A stretch of DNA of 64,000 nucleotides from Rhizobium binae (lineage in GTDB: Bacteria; Pseudomonadota; Alphaproteobacteria; Rhizobiales; Rhizobiaceae): NCBI RefSeq assembly GCF_017357225.1, contig NZ_CP071606.1, positions 434,001 to 498,000 of the forward strand, written 5' to 3'. The notes beneath the pieces are model-generated. The model was given only the letters and a program-made list of their open reading frames with translations. It was not told the DNA's origin and did no database searches. The position numbers were made by a program, and so were the translations under genes. Below, one piece after another: positions 33,868 to 42,923 of this stretch (within the stretch, counting starts at the first letter, position 1; the number at the start of each line of letters is the position of its first letter).

Positions 33868-34821
33868 ATGGCTATTGGCGACAGGCTGCGCTTCGGCGTC
33901 GATCTCGTGACGTTCTTTCATCCGGGCTTCTGGGACGTCGATAGCGATGATGCGATCGTCGCCCATGCGCGCGCCGAACCACGGGCCTTCTGGGACAAGA
34001 TACTCGACAGCGTCCAGGCCTCCGGCGTCACCGGTGTCGAGCTGACCTTCTCTCCCTTCAACTGGCAGGATGCGATCAAGACTTATGGTTCCGTCGACGC
34101 CTTCGCTGCCGAGCTGGCAGACCGCGGCCTGACGCTCTGCAGCGGCTTCTTCGCGGAGCTGGAGGCGGCGGGCGACTTTGCCGACCCCGAGGCTCAGCGC
34201 GCGCTGATCGACAAGGCGGAACGCTATGCCGACTTCCTGAAAGCCTGCGGCAGCGACATCATGGTGATCGGCGCGCCGCTTCGCCAGACGCTCGGCGCCC
34301 AGCCGGTGCAGTTTTATGGCCTCGACCGCGCCAAGGTGATTGCCGACTTTCTGAACCGGCTCGGCGCGACCCTCTATGATAGGGGCGTGCGGCTGGCGCT
34401 GCATACCGAGGCGCATTCGATTTTTGCCGGTGCGCGTGACGTCGATCTGATGATGCTTCTGACCGACCCCGCCTATGTGCATATGTGCCCGGACACGGCC
34501 CACATCATTGTTGCCGGCTCCGATCCCGTCCAGCTCGTCGATCGCCATCACGAGCGGATGATCATCGCCCATTGGAAGGATGCGATCGGCCCCATGCCCG
34601 CCGACACCCCGATCGACAAGCAGATCCATGATCGCCATCGCCCCTATTTCTGCGGCTTCGGCCTCGGGCGGGTCGACTGGCCAGCCTGGATCCGGCTGCT
34701 GCGCGACCGGGCCTATGAAGGCTGGGCGATCCTCGAACTCGACGCCGCGCCGGATCCCGTCCGCGACATCGCCAACGGGCTGACGCTCGTCCGGCAGGCG
34801 CTCCTGCCGATCTACCGCTGA
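33868..34821 (+). CDS. Sugar phosphate isomerase/epimerase (AP endonuclease 2-like TIM barrel)
   Basis: 317 residues, IolE/xylose isomerase-like barrel. LRFGVDLVTFFHPGFW, VTGVELTFSPFNW, RLALHTEAHSIFAG (metal Glu and His), HMCPDTAHIIVAG (metal Asp and His) and RMIIAHWKDAIGP give the usual metal site. It would isomerise or epimerise a keto-sugar or inositol-type intermediate. First gene of the plus-strand sugar ABC operon, under LacI control. Confidence 0.85.
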   Translation: MAIGDRLRFGVDLVTFFHPGFWDVDSDDAIVAHARAEPRAFWDKILDSVQASGVTGVELTFSPFNWQDAIKTYGSVDAFAAELADRGLTLCSGFFAELEAAGDFADPEAQRALIDKAERYADFLKACGSDIMVIGAPLRQTLGAQPVQFYGLDRAKVIADFLNRLGATLYDRGVRLALHTEAHSIFAGARDVDLMMLLTDPAYVHMCPDTAHIIVAGSDPVQLVDRHHERMIIAHWKDAIGPMPADTPIDKQIHDRHRPYFCGFGLGRVDWPAWIRLLRDRAYEGWAILELDAAPDPVRDIANGLTLVRQALLPIYR

Positions 34822-34879
34822 CAATCATTCCGAGAACGACAAACGCCCCGCAAAGAGGGAATTTTCAAGAGGTGGAACA

Positions 34880-36112
34880 ATGAAGACTATGATGAAGCTC
34901 TTTCTTGCCGGCGTGGCATTCGCTGGTATCCTCGCTTCGGCCCATGCCGAGGACAAGCCGACGATCGAGATGATGTCGTCCTGGACGTCGGGCGGCGAAG
35001 CGGCGGCCTTGAATGTCATCAAGACCGAATTCGAAAAGCGCGGCGGCGTCTGGAAGGATTCTTCCATCGCCGGCTTCGGCGCGGCCGATGCCGCCTTCCA
35101 GAACCGTATCGTCGCCGGCGATGCGCCAGGCGCCAAGCAGGGCGTCATCGGTCTTGCGGCTGCGGACTTCGTCAGCCAAGGCCTTTTCAACCCGATCGGT
35201 GACGTCGCTGTCGCCGGCAAATGGGCCGAGGTCCTGCCGAAATCGATCTACGATCTCATTTCCTATGACGGCAAGGTCTATCTTGCGCCGACCGGCGCCC
35301 ATGGCGAAAGCTGGGTCTTCTATTCGAAGGAAGCCTTCGGGAAGGCGGGCATCGCAGAGGAGCCCAAGAGCTGGGACGAATTCTTCGCCGATCTCGACAA
35401 GCTGAAGGCCGCCGGCATCGTTCCGGTCGCCTGGGGCGGTCAGCCCTGGCAGCAGACCAAGGTTTTCAACATGATCCTGCTCTCTCAGGTCGGGATCGAC
35501 GGTTTCCTGAAGATCTATGTCGACAAGGACAAGAGCCAGGCCTCGGTCGACGGCGTCACCAAGACCCTTGAAATCCTCGGCAAGCTGCGCGGCTATGTCG
35601 ACGCCGGTGCTGCCGGCCGCAATTGGAACGATGCGACGGCCATGCTGATCACCGCCAAGGCCGGCGTGCAGTTCATGGGCGATTGGGCCAAGGGCGAATT
35701 CACCGTCGCCGGAAAGGAGCCGGGCAAGGATTATGGCTGCATGATCGCGCCGGAATCGAAGGGCATGGTCTATATCGCCGACTCCCTCTGGTTCCCCAAG
35801 ACCGGTAATGCCGGCACCGAAAAGGCGCAGAAACTTCTCGCCGAGGTCGTCATGGATCCGGTTGTTCAGATCGAATTCGCGCTGAAGAAAGGCGCGGTTC
35901 CCATGCGCACCGACGTCGACAAGTCGAAACTCGATGTCTGTGCCCGGAAGGGCGCGGAGCTGATGGCTGCGGGCGCGATCGTGCCGGACCAGGCGATTGT
36001 GCTGACGCCCCAGCAGGTCGGCGCGCTCGACGACTACGTCGACGAATATTGGAGCGGCGGCTCGAACGACGCAGCCTCCGCCGCCGCGAACTTCTTCGCC
36101 ATTTTCGAATAG
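34880..36112 (+). CDS. Sugar ABC transporter binding protein (SBP_bac_1)
   Basis: 410 residues. Signal peptide about 1-24 (LFLAGVAFAGILASAHA). Mature protein begins EDKPTIEMMSSWTSGGEAAALNVIKTEFEKRGG, matching glucose/mannose-type binding proteins of rhizobia. The central GAHGESWVFYSKEAFGKAGI and GGQPWQQTKVFNMILLSQVG are family segments. Followed after 98 bases by the two permeases; a hairpin lies in the gap. Confidence 0.92.
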   Translation: MKTMMKLFLAGVAFAGILASAHAEDKPTIEMMSSWTSGGEAAALNVIKTEFEKRGGVWKDSSIAGFGAADAAFQNRIVAGDAPGAKQGVIGLAAADFVSQGLFNPIGDVAVAGKWAEVLPKSIYDLISYDGKVYLAPTGAHGESWVFYSKEAFGKAGIAEEPKSWDEFFADLDKLKAAGIVPVAWGGQPWQQTKVFNMILLSQVGIDGFLKIYVDKDKSQASVDGVTKTLEILGKLRGYVDAGAAGRNWNDATAMLITAKAGVQFMGDWAKGEFTVAGKEPGKDYGCMIAPESKGMVYIADSLWFPKTGNAGTEKAQKLLAEVVMDPVVQIEFALKKGAVPMRTDVDKSKLDVCARKGAELMAAGAIVPDQAIVLTPQQVGALDDYVDEYWSGGSNDAASAAANFFAIFE

Positions 36113-36142
36113 GATAGCGCTGGTGGCGTCAGTCTGATGCCG

Positions 36143-36181
36143 ACGCCGCCGCTGCCCGCCGCCATTGTGCAGCGGCGGCGT
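36143..36181 (+). terminator. Intercistronic hairpin between binding-protein and permease genes
   Basis: A 12-bp perfect GC-rich inverted repeat (arms ACGCCGCCGCTG / CAGCGGCGGCGT) with a 15-base loop. Such hairpins after binding-protein genes limit transcription into the membrane genes or protect the upstream mRNA. Confidence 0.55.
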
Positions 36182-36210
36182 GCTCCTTTCATCCGTCGAC
36201 GAGCTGGCCG

Positions 36211-37098
36211 ATGTCGTTCAAACGCAAGCCTAATCTTTCCGCCACCATCGCCCTGCTGCCGACATGGTTCGTCGCGGTCGCGGTCTTCATCGGCACCATG
36301 GCGTGGTCGGTCCGCCTGTCTTTCACCAATTCCACGCTCTTTCCCTCCTCGACCTATGTCGGCTTGGCGCAATATTCGAAGCTCTTCTCTTCGGCCAAAT
36401 GGCTCGCATCGCTGCAGAACGTACTGATCTTCGGCGTCCTCTACGTCGCAGGCTGCCTGCTGCTCGGCTTCCTGCTCGCCGCCGCCCTCGACCGCAAGAT
36501 CCGCTTCGAAAGCGCCTTCAGGACCATCTTCCTCTATCCCTACGCCATGTCCTTCGTCGTGACCGGGCTGATCTGGCAATGGATGCTCAATCCGACGCTC
36601 GGTATCCAGGCGAGTATGCGCTCGCTCGGCTGGGATAGTTTCGTCCTCGACTGGGTGGTCAATCGCGACATGGCGATCTACGCGCTGGTCCTCGCCGGCG
36701 TCTGGCAGGGTGCCGGGTTCGTCATGGTCATCGCGCTTGCCGGCATGCGCGGCATCGAGGCCGACCAATGGAAGGCGGCGCGCATCGACGGCATTCCCGT
36801 CTGGCGGATCTATGTCTCGATCATCCTGCCTCAGCTCGGGCCGGCGCTGGCGGCGGCCGGGATGCTGCTCGCCATGGGCGTGATCAAGACCTACGACATC
36901 GTCGTCGCCATGACGAATGGCGGTCCCGGCAATGCGACAGAAGTGCCGGCAAAATTCATCATGGACAATCTGTTCGGCCGCCAGAACCTCGGCCTTGCCA
37001 CGGCAGGAGCGACCGTGCTCGTCCTCGGGGTCATCCTCGCGGTCGCCCCCTTTCGCTATGCGATGCACATGCGCAACAGGGCGAAGGGGGCCGCGTGA
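36211..37098 (+). CDS. Sugar ABC transporter permease (MalF/UgpA type)
   Basis: 295 residues, six hydrophobic segments starting near residue 15. The EAA coupling loop IEADQWKAARIDGIPVWRIYVSIILPQLGPAL is intact. The stop overlaps the next start (TGATG). Forms the channel with the following permease. Confidence 0.93.
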   Translation: MSFKRKPNLSATIALLPTWFVAVAVFIGTMAWSVRLSFTNSTLFPSSTYVGLAQYSKLFSSAKWLASLQNVLIFGVLYVAGCLLLGFLLAAALDRKIRFESAFRTIFLYPYAMSFVVTGLIWQWMLNPTLGIQASMRSLGWDSFVLDWVVNRDMAIYALVLAGVWQGAGFVMVIALAGMRGIEADQWKAARIDGIPVWRIYVSIILPQLGPALAAAGMLLAMGVIKTYDIVVAMTNGGPGNATEVPAKFIMDNLFGRQNLGLATAGATVLVLGVILAVAPFRYAMHMRNRAKGAA

Positions 37099-37982
37099 TG
37101 GCCGCTCTTCATCCGAACGGCCCGAAGCCGGCACGGCTCACCGCGGGGCGCATCGGCCTCTACGCCTTCCTGGTCGTCGCCGCGCTATTCTTCCTCCTGC
37201 CGCTCTACACCATGGTCGTCACCTCGCTGAAATCGATGGACGAGATCCGGCTTGGGCAGATCTTCGCGCTGCCGTCCACGCTCGATTTCTCCGCCTGGGC
37301 GACCGCCTGGTCTGGCGCCTGCATGGGAACCGTCTGTGTCGGCATTCGCAGCGGCTTCTGGAATTCGGTGGCGATCACCCTTCCCGCGGTTGCGCTCTCG
37401 GTCTTCATCGGCGCCGTCAACGGCTATGCGCTGTCGCTCTGGCGACCGCGCGGGGCCAACCTGCTCTTCGGTCTGCTGATGGCCGGCGGTCTCATCCCCT
37501 ATCAGATATTCCTCTATCCGATGGTCCGCGCGATGGCGAATATCGAGCTCTACAATTCGCTTGCCGGCATCATTCTCGTGCATGTCATCTTCGGCCTGCC
37601 GCTGGTGACGCTGCTCTTCCGCAACTATTTCGTCAGCGTGCCGGAAGAGCTCTGCAAGGCGGCGCGTGTCGATGGCGCCGGTTTCTGGCGCATCTTTTTC
37701 GAGATCATGCTGCCGATCGCCGTGGCGATGGTGGTCGTGGTTTCGATGCTGCAGTTCACCGGCATCTGGAACGACTTCCTGCTCGGCCTCGTCTTCGCCG
37801 GGCGCGACAACCTGCCGATGACCGTGCAGCTCAACAATATCGTCAACACCACGATGGGCGAGCGGACCTACAACGTCAACATGGCGGCGACGATCCTGAC
37901 CGCCATCGTTCCGCTTGCCATCTATTTCCTGTCCGGCCGCTGGTTCGTGCGCGGCATCGCGGCCGGCGCCGTCAAGGGGTAA
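37098..37982 (+). CDS. Sugar ABC transporter permease (MalG/UgpE type)
   Basis: 294 residues, six hydrophobic segments. The coupling loop CKAARVDGAGFWRIFFEIMLPIAVAM is present. Start ATG at 37098 overlaps the previous stop by one base. A frame that continues upstream is an artefact of the earlier gene. Confidence 0.93.
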   Translation: MAALHPNGPKPARLTAGRIGLYAFLVVAALFFLLPLYTMVVTSLKSMDEIRLGQIFALPSTLDFSAWATAWSGACMGTVCVGIRSGFWNSVAITLPAVALSVFIGAVNGYALSLWRPRGANLLFGLLMAGGLIPYQIFLYPMVRAMANIELYNSLAGIILVHVIFGLPLVTLLFRNYFVSVPEELCKAARVDGAGFWRIFFEIMLPIAVAMVVVVSMLQFTGIWNDFLLGLVFAGRDNLPMTVQLNNIVNTTMGERTYNVNMAATILTAIVPLAIYFLSGRWFVRGIAAGAVKG

Positions 37983-37989
37983 CGCTTCC

Positions 37990-39072
37990 ATGCAATCCGC
38001 CGTCTCCGTCAAGGATCTGAAGATCGCCTATGGCCACCATACGGTGATCGAAAAAATGTCGATCGATATTGCCCCGCAGGAGTTCCTGGTGCTGCTCGGA
38101 CCTTCCGGCTGCGGCAAGTCCACGCTGCTGAATGCCATTGCCGGGCTGCAGGACATCGTTGCCGGCGAGATCTGGATCTCAGGCAAGAACGTCAGCTGGG
38201 AGGAGCCGAAAGACCGCGGCATCGGCATGGTCTTTCAGTCCTACGCGCTCTACCCGCGCATGTCGGTTCGCAAGAACCTCTCTTTTGGCCTTCGCGTCGC
38301 CGGTCTGCCGAAGGCCGAGATCGAGGCCCGTGTCACTCGCACGGCCGCTCTCCTTCACCTCGACACACTGCTCGACAGGCGCCCGGCCGAACTTTCCGGC
38401 GGTCAGCGCCAGCGTGTCGCCATCGGCCGGGCGCTGGTGCGCGAAGTCGATGTCTTCCTCTTCGACGAACCGCTGTCGAACCTCGACGCCAAGCTGCGCA
38501 ACGAATTGCGCGTCGAGATCAAGAAGCTGCATCAGCGCCTCGGCAACACCATGATCTATGTGACTCATGATCAGGTCGAGGCCCTGACCCTTGCCGACCG
38601 CATCGCCATCATGCGCGACGGCGTCATCCAGCAGCTCGCCTCGCCGGCCGAGATCTATCGCCGGCCGGCCAACCTCTTCGTTGCCGGTTTCATCGGCGCG
38701 CCGGCGATGAACTTCGTCGAAGGTCGGATCGAGCGCGGCGACAGCGCGCCGGTCTTCCGGAGCAAGGGGCTTGCCGTCGATCTCTCCGGTTATTCCTTTC
38801 AAGCAAATGCGGCGGAAGGAGCGGCAACACTCGGCTTTCGCCCTGAGCATCTCGTGCTCGACGGGACGGCAGGCAGCCTGCCCACCATTCCCGGCCGCGT
38901 TTCCGTCGTCGAGCCGATGGGATCCGATGCTGTCGTCTGGTTCGACTGGGCCGATCAAAGCCTCTCGCTCAGGCTGATGGGCGACGTGGCCCTGCAGCCG
39001 GGCGACGCCGTGGCTCCCGGGCTCGATATTGCCAGGGCGTCGCTCTTCGGTGCCGATGGATCGCGGCTGTGA
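37990..39072 (+). CDS. Sugar ABC transporter ATP-binding protein (UgpC/MalK type)
   Basis: 360 residues. Walker A GPSGCGKST, signature LSGGQRQRVAIGRALV, Walker B VFLFDEPLSNLDAKLR, and VTHDQVEALTLADRIAIM are intact. The C-terminal TOBE/regulatory domain (about 240-360) includes GFRPEHLVL. Starts seven bases after the permease stop. It drives uptake of the operon's sugar. Confidence 0.93.
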   Translation: MQSAVSVKDLKIAYGHHTVIEKMSIDIAPQEFLVLLGPSGCGKSTLLNAIAGLQDIVAGEIWISGKNVSWEEPKDRGIGMVFQSYALYPRMSVRKNLSFGLRVAGLPKAEIEARVTRTAALLHLDTLLDRRPAELSGGQRQRVAIGRALVREVDVFLFDEPLSNLDAKLRNELRVEIKKLHQRLGNTMIYVTHDQVEALTLADRIAIMRDGVIQQLASPAEIYRRPANLFVAGFIGAPAMNFVEGRIERGDSAPVFRSKGLAVDLSGYSFQANAAEGAATLGFRPEHLVLDGTAGSLPTIPGRVSVVEPMGSDAVVWFDWADQSLSLRLMGDVALQPGDAVAPGLDIARASLFGADGSRL

Positions 39073-39102
39073 TGCGCCGCCCCTTTGTTTTCTCGCAATC
39101 GC

Positions 39103-39123
39103 CGGCGCGCTGCGCGCCGTTTT
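39103..39123 (+). terminator. Terminator-like hairpin after the ATPase gene
   Basis: 7-bp arms CGGCGCG / CGCGCCG around CTG, followed by TTTT. It lies between the ATPase stop and the GMC oxidoreductase start, so the latter may be only partly co-transcribed. Confidence 0.5.
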
Positions 39124-39156
39124 GAGCAATCGCTCCAGGACAGGATTTGGAAAGAC

Positions 39157-40809
39157 ATGCCTGAGGTCATCTACGATGCGCTGGTGATCGGCTCCGGCGC
39201 GGCGGGTTCCTTCGCGGTCAGAGAACTGACGGCTCAGGGGCTGTCGGTGCTGCTGCTCGAAGCCGGTCCCGCCGTCGGGCCGGGGGATTTCGACCCCGCG
39301 CGCAAGAAGGCGCCCGCCAGCAGCATCAATATCTGGGAGCGTGCCCGCGCCACGATCAAGGGCCAGCCGATCCAGGCGCGCGCGGCCTTCTTTACCGAGC
39401 GCTTCAGCCACTTCTTCGTCAATGACCGCAAGAACCCCTATACGACGCCGAAGGGTGAGCCTTTCCTGTGGATTCGCGGCCGCCAGGGCGGCGGGCGTTT
39501 GCACAGTTTCGGCCGCGTTCTGCTGCGCTGGACCGACGACGATTTCAAGATTAGGTCGCGCTCGGGAAAAGGCGTGGACTGGCCGGTCTCCTATGATGAG
39601 CTCACGCCGTTCTACGACGAGGTGGAGACTTATCTCGGGCTCTACGGCAACAAGGACGATGCGCCGACCCTTCCGGACGGCATCTATGCCAAACCGGCAA
39701 GCCTGACGCCCGCCGAACAGATCTTCAAAAAGGCGGTTGAAAGCCGTTGGCCGGAGAGGCGCGTCGTTTCCTGGCGCTATATCGCGCCGGATGCCGACCG
39801 CATGCCGCGGCCGCTCCGGGAAGCCAAGGCCACCGGCCGGCTGACGGTCCGCTACGACGCCGTCGTTCGCCGCATCACCATCGATCAGAAAACCGGCCGC
39901 GCCACCGGCGCGGAGATCATCGACCGCAATACGGGAGAAGTATCGACGCCCCGGGCGGCGACGGTAGTTCTTTCCGCATCGCCGATCGAGAGCGTGCGGC
40001 TGCTTTTGAATTCAGCTTCGCCAAGACATCCTCACGGGCTCGGCAACAGCTCGGGCGTCCTCGGCCGCTATTTCATGGACCAGCTTCCCTGCCTCGCCTT
40101 CGGGTCCTTTTCGAAGGCCAAGGGCTGGGCGCCAGACGAATCCGCTCCGGCCGACCCGTTCTACAACCCGTCGGGCGGGATCTTCATCCCCCGCTTCGGC
40201 GAGGGCGATGCCGCCCGCGGCGATTTCGACTACCAGGGCAGCGTCGGCCGGGCGCCGGTCTCTGGCGACACCGATGCGCGTCTCGCCTTCTTCGGCTTCG
40301 GCCGCATGCTGCCCTATGCCAACAATCGCATCACCCTCGATGTCAGGCGCAAGGACGCCTGGAACATTCCCGTGCCGCATATCCGCTGCATCATGCAGGC
40401 GGATGAGCAGGCGCTGCTCCGCCGACAGGAGGAGACGCTGATTGCGATGATCCGGGAAGTCGGCGGCGAACTCGAATTCATCGGCTCGCCCACCGGCCTC
40501 AAGGAGATGGGCAAGGGCGCCTTCCCCGATGCCGACGCCTTCAGCCGCTTCATGTTCCGCACATGGTTCCGCAAGACCATGTGCATTGGCGCGGCAATTC
40601 ATGAAACCGGCGGTGCCCGCATGGGTGAAAGCCCGGAAGCATCGGTGCTCAACCCTTATAACCAGGTCTGGGATGCGCCGAACCTGGTCGTCACCGACGC
40701 CAGCGCTTTTCCCGGCAGCGGCATCGCCGGCACGACGCTCACCGTCATGGCCCTGACGATCCGCGCCTGCCGAAACCTGGTCGACCGGTACCGGGCCGGG
40801 CAACTTTAA
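39157..40809 (+). CDS. GMC-family FAD oxidoreductase
   Basis: 550 residues. The FAD-binding Rossmann motif VIGSGAAGSFAVRELTAQG is close to the N-terminus, and the C-terminal catalytic part has the histidine in IHETGGARMG and ends GTTLTVMALTIRAC. This is the glucose-methanol-choline group, related to sugar dehydrogenases that act on pyranoses or polyols. It has no obvious signal peptide, so a cytoplasmic role is likely. Linked to the sugar ABC operon, it probably oxidises the imported sugar. The start at 39157 is preferred over 39085 by homology. Confidence 0.87.
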   Translation: MPEVIYDALVIGSGAAGSFAVRELTAQGLSVLLLEAGPAVGPGDFDPARKKAPASSINIWERARATIKGQPIQARAAFFTERFSHFFVNDRKNPYTTPKGEPFLWIRGRQGGGRLHSFGRVLLRWTDDDFKIRSRSGKGVDWPVSYDELTPFYDEVETYLGLYGNKDDAPTLPDGIYAKPASLTPAEQIFKKAVESRWPERRVVSWRYIAPDADRMPRPLREAKATGRLTVRYDAVVRRITIDQKTGRATGAEIIDRNTGEVSTPRAATVVLSASPIESVRLLLNSASPRHPHGLGNSSGVLGRYFMDQLPCLAFGSFSKAKGWAPDESAPADPFYNPSGGIFIPRFGEGDAARGDFDYQGSVGRAPVSGDTDARLAFFGFGRMLPYANNRITLDVRRKDAWNIPVPHIRCIMQADEQALLRRQEETLIAMIREVGGELEFIGSPTGLKEMGKGAFPDADAFSRFMFRTWFRKTMCIGAAIHETGGARMGESPEASVLNPYNQVWDAPNLVVTDASAFPGSGIAGTTLTVMALTIRACRNLVDRYRAGQL

Positions 40810-40917
40810 GGCCCGCTTGGAACGAGAGGCGCGAGTAACCGTTCAGCCCGATCAGTGGTCGTCATATAACCTTCGCACTGACATGCTCCTGTCAACAAAA
40901 GCAGGAAGGAAAAAGCC

Positions 40918-41832
40918 ATGTCGCAGTCACATCAGGATCAGCTCAACCGGATAAAGGCCGAGATCGCCGACAGCTTCGATGAGGAGCTGGAAATGCAGAT
41001 GGAGGAGGATCGGCTGGACGATCTGGTAGCCGAGGGAATGTCGGAACCGGCCGAGCAGACGCTCGAACGTAAGATCTACTTCCGCGAACTCTTCCGGCTG
41101 CAGCACGAGCTCGTGCGGCTGCAGGATTGGGTCCAGCACAAAAAGCTGAAGGTGGTAGTGCTTTTCGAGGGCCGGGATTCGGCCGGCAAGGGCGGGGCGA
41201 TCAAGCGCGTGACCCAAAGGCTCAACCCGCGCGTCTGCCGAACCGTGGCACTGCCCGCTCCGACCGAACGGGAACGCCATCAATGGTATTTCCAGCGTTA
41301 TGTTCCGCATCTTCCCACCGCCGGCGAGATCGTGCTCTTCGACCGCAGCTGGTACAACCGCGCCGGCGTCGAGCGCGTGATGGGGTTCTGCACCGCTGAC
41401 GAACTCGAGGAGTTCTTCCGCTCGGTGCCCGAATTCGAACGGATGCTCGTCCGTTCCGGCATCGTGCTGATCAAATACTGGTTCTCGATCACCGACGAGG
41501 AACAGGAATTCCGCTTCAAGATGCGCATCCACGATCCGCTGAAGCAGTGGAAGCTTTCGCCAATGGACATGGAAAGCCGTGTACACTGGGAGGAATATAC
41601 CAAGGCCAAGGAAGAAATGCTGGCGCGCACACACACCAAGGAAGCGCCCTGGTGGGTGGTGCAGGCCGTCGACAAGAAACGGGCGCGGCTGAACTGCATC
41701 GCCCATCTTCTCGAGCAGATTCCTTATGAGGATGTGCCGAAGCCGGAGATTCAGCTGCCGGATCGTATCCGTCACGCCGATTACAACAGAGCGCCCGTTC
41801 CGCCGGATATGTATGTGCCGGAGCGCTATTGA
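40918..41832 (+). CDS. ppk2: Polyphosphate kinase 2
   Basis: 304 residues, PPK2 family. Walker A is EGRDSAGKGGAIKRV and Walker B FDRSWYNRAGVERV with the lid region RERHQWYFQRYV. The last motif is KKRARLNCIAHLL. PPK2 uses polyphosphate to make GTP/ATP from the diphosphates (class I, about 300 residues). It is preceded by AGGAAGG. A ten-base tandem duplication (GAGCGCTATT) covers the stop codon. It stands alone between other units. Confidence 0.92.
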   Translation: MSQSHQDQLNRIKAEIADSFDEELEMQMEEDRLDDLVAEGMSEPAEQTLERKIYFRELFRLQHELVRLQDWVQHKKLKVVVLFEGRDSAGKGGAIKRVTQRLNPRVCRTVALPAPTERERHQWYFQRYVPHLPTAGEIVLFDRSWYNRAGVERVMGFCTADELEEFFRSVPEFERMLVRSGIVLIKYWFSITDEEQEFRFKMRIHDPLKQWKLSPMDMESRVHWEEYTKAKEEMLARTHTKEAPWWVVQAVDKKRARLNCIAHLLEQIPYEDVPKPEIQLPDRIRHADYNRAPVPPDMYVPERY

Positions 41833-41950
41833 GCGCTATTGAAGGCATGGCGGACGGGTCGGCTGGCGCCACATCGATAATGCGCAGTCCGCCGGCTACG
41901 CCGCGCGCGGCGTGGCGTAGCGGCAGACCGTCTGCGGCTATCACATGCCG

Positions 41951-42826
41951 TCAGGCAGCGATATCGGCCATCCGGTTCAATTCCTCGATGGCCTCATCGG
42001 GCAGCACGAGGCGGGCGGCGGCGAGGTTTTCCCTGAGATGGCCGACGGAGGAAGTACCGGGGATCAGCAGAATATTCGGCGCGCGATGCAGCAGCCAGGC
42101 GAGCGCCACCTGCATCGGCGTAGCGTCGAGGCGTGCGGCGACATCGGAGAGCGTCGAAGACTGCAGCGGCGTGAATCCGCCAAGCGGGAAGAACGGCACA
42201 TAGGCGGTGCCCTCATGGTCCAGATCGTCGATGAGCGGATCGTCGGCGCGAAGTGCCAGGTTATACTGGTTTTGCACGCAGACGATGTCGGTGATCCCGC
42301 GGCCTTCAGCGACCTGGCGCGAGGTGGCGTTGCTCAAGCCGACGTGGCGGACGAGACCCTGCCGCTGGAGATCGGCAAGCACCGTCAGAGGTGCTTCTAT
42401 CGACCCTTCGGCCGGGCCATACACGTCGAACATGATCCTGAGGTTGACGACATCGAGCACGTCAAGGCCGAGGTTACGAAGATTGTCGTGCACTGCCTGC
42501 GTCAGCTCATCGCGCGAGAAAGCCGGAATCCACGAGCCGTCCGTGCCGCGTCTGGCGCCGATCTTGGTGACGATGACGAGATCATCGCGATAGGGTCGGA
42601 GGGCTTCACGGATGATCTGATTGGTGACGTGCGGACCGTAGAAATCGCTGGTGTCGATGTGATTGACACCGCCTGCGACCGCCTCGCGCAGCACCGCAAG
42701 CGCGGCGCCATGATCCCTGGGCGGGCCGAACACGCCGGGCCCGGCCAGTTGCATGGCGCCATAGCCAACTCGCTTGACGTTGCAGTCGCCGAGATTGAAG
42801 CTGCCGGCGTGGTCGATAATGGACAT
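41951..42826 (-). CDS. Aldo/keto reductase
   Basis: 291 residues, AKR fold. NVKRVGYGAMQLAGPGVFG starts the barrel, NHIDTSDFYGP contains the catalytic Asp-Tyr pair (the usual D and Y), VTKIGARR carries the lysine, and FFPLGGF/NILLIPGTSSVGHLRENLAA binds NADP. AAAGGAG precedes the ATG at 42826. It is divergent from a LysR gene at 97 bp and convergent with ppk2. Substrate is unknown; an oxidoreductase of stress or aldehyde detoxification is a usual role. Confidence 0.9.
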   Translation of the reverse strand: MSIIDHAGSFNLGDCNVKRVGYGAMQLAGPGVFGPPRDHGAALAVLREAVAGGVNHIDTSDFYGPHVTNQIIREALRPYRDDLVIVTKIGARRGTDGSWIPAFSRDELTQAVHDNLRNLGLDVLDVVNLRIMFDVYGPAEGSIEAPLTVLADLQRQGLVRHVGLSNATSRQVAEGRGITDIVCVQNQYNLALRADDPLIDDLDHEGTAYVPFFPLGGFTPLQSSTLSDVAARLDATPMQVALAWLLHRAPNILLIPGTSSVGHLRENLAAARLVLPDEAIEELNRMADIAA

Positions 42827-42923
42827 GATCTCACTCCTTTCAAGAGATGAAGCCAAGACTACGCCGTGGCGGAGCGTGTGATAATCCGGTACAATCCGTA
42901 CAGGCCGTGCGGAGTGGCGAACA

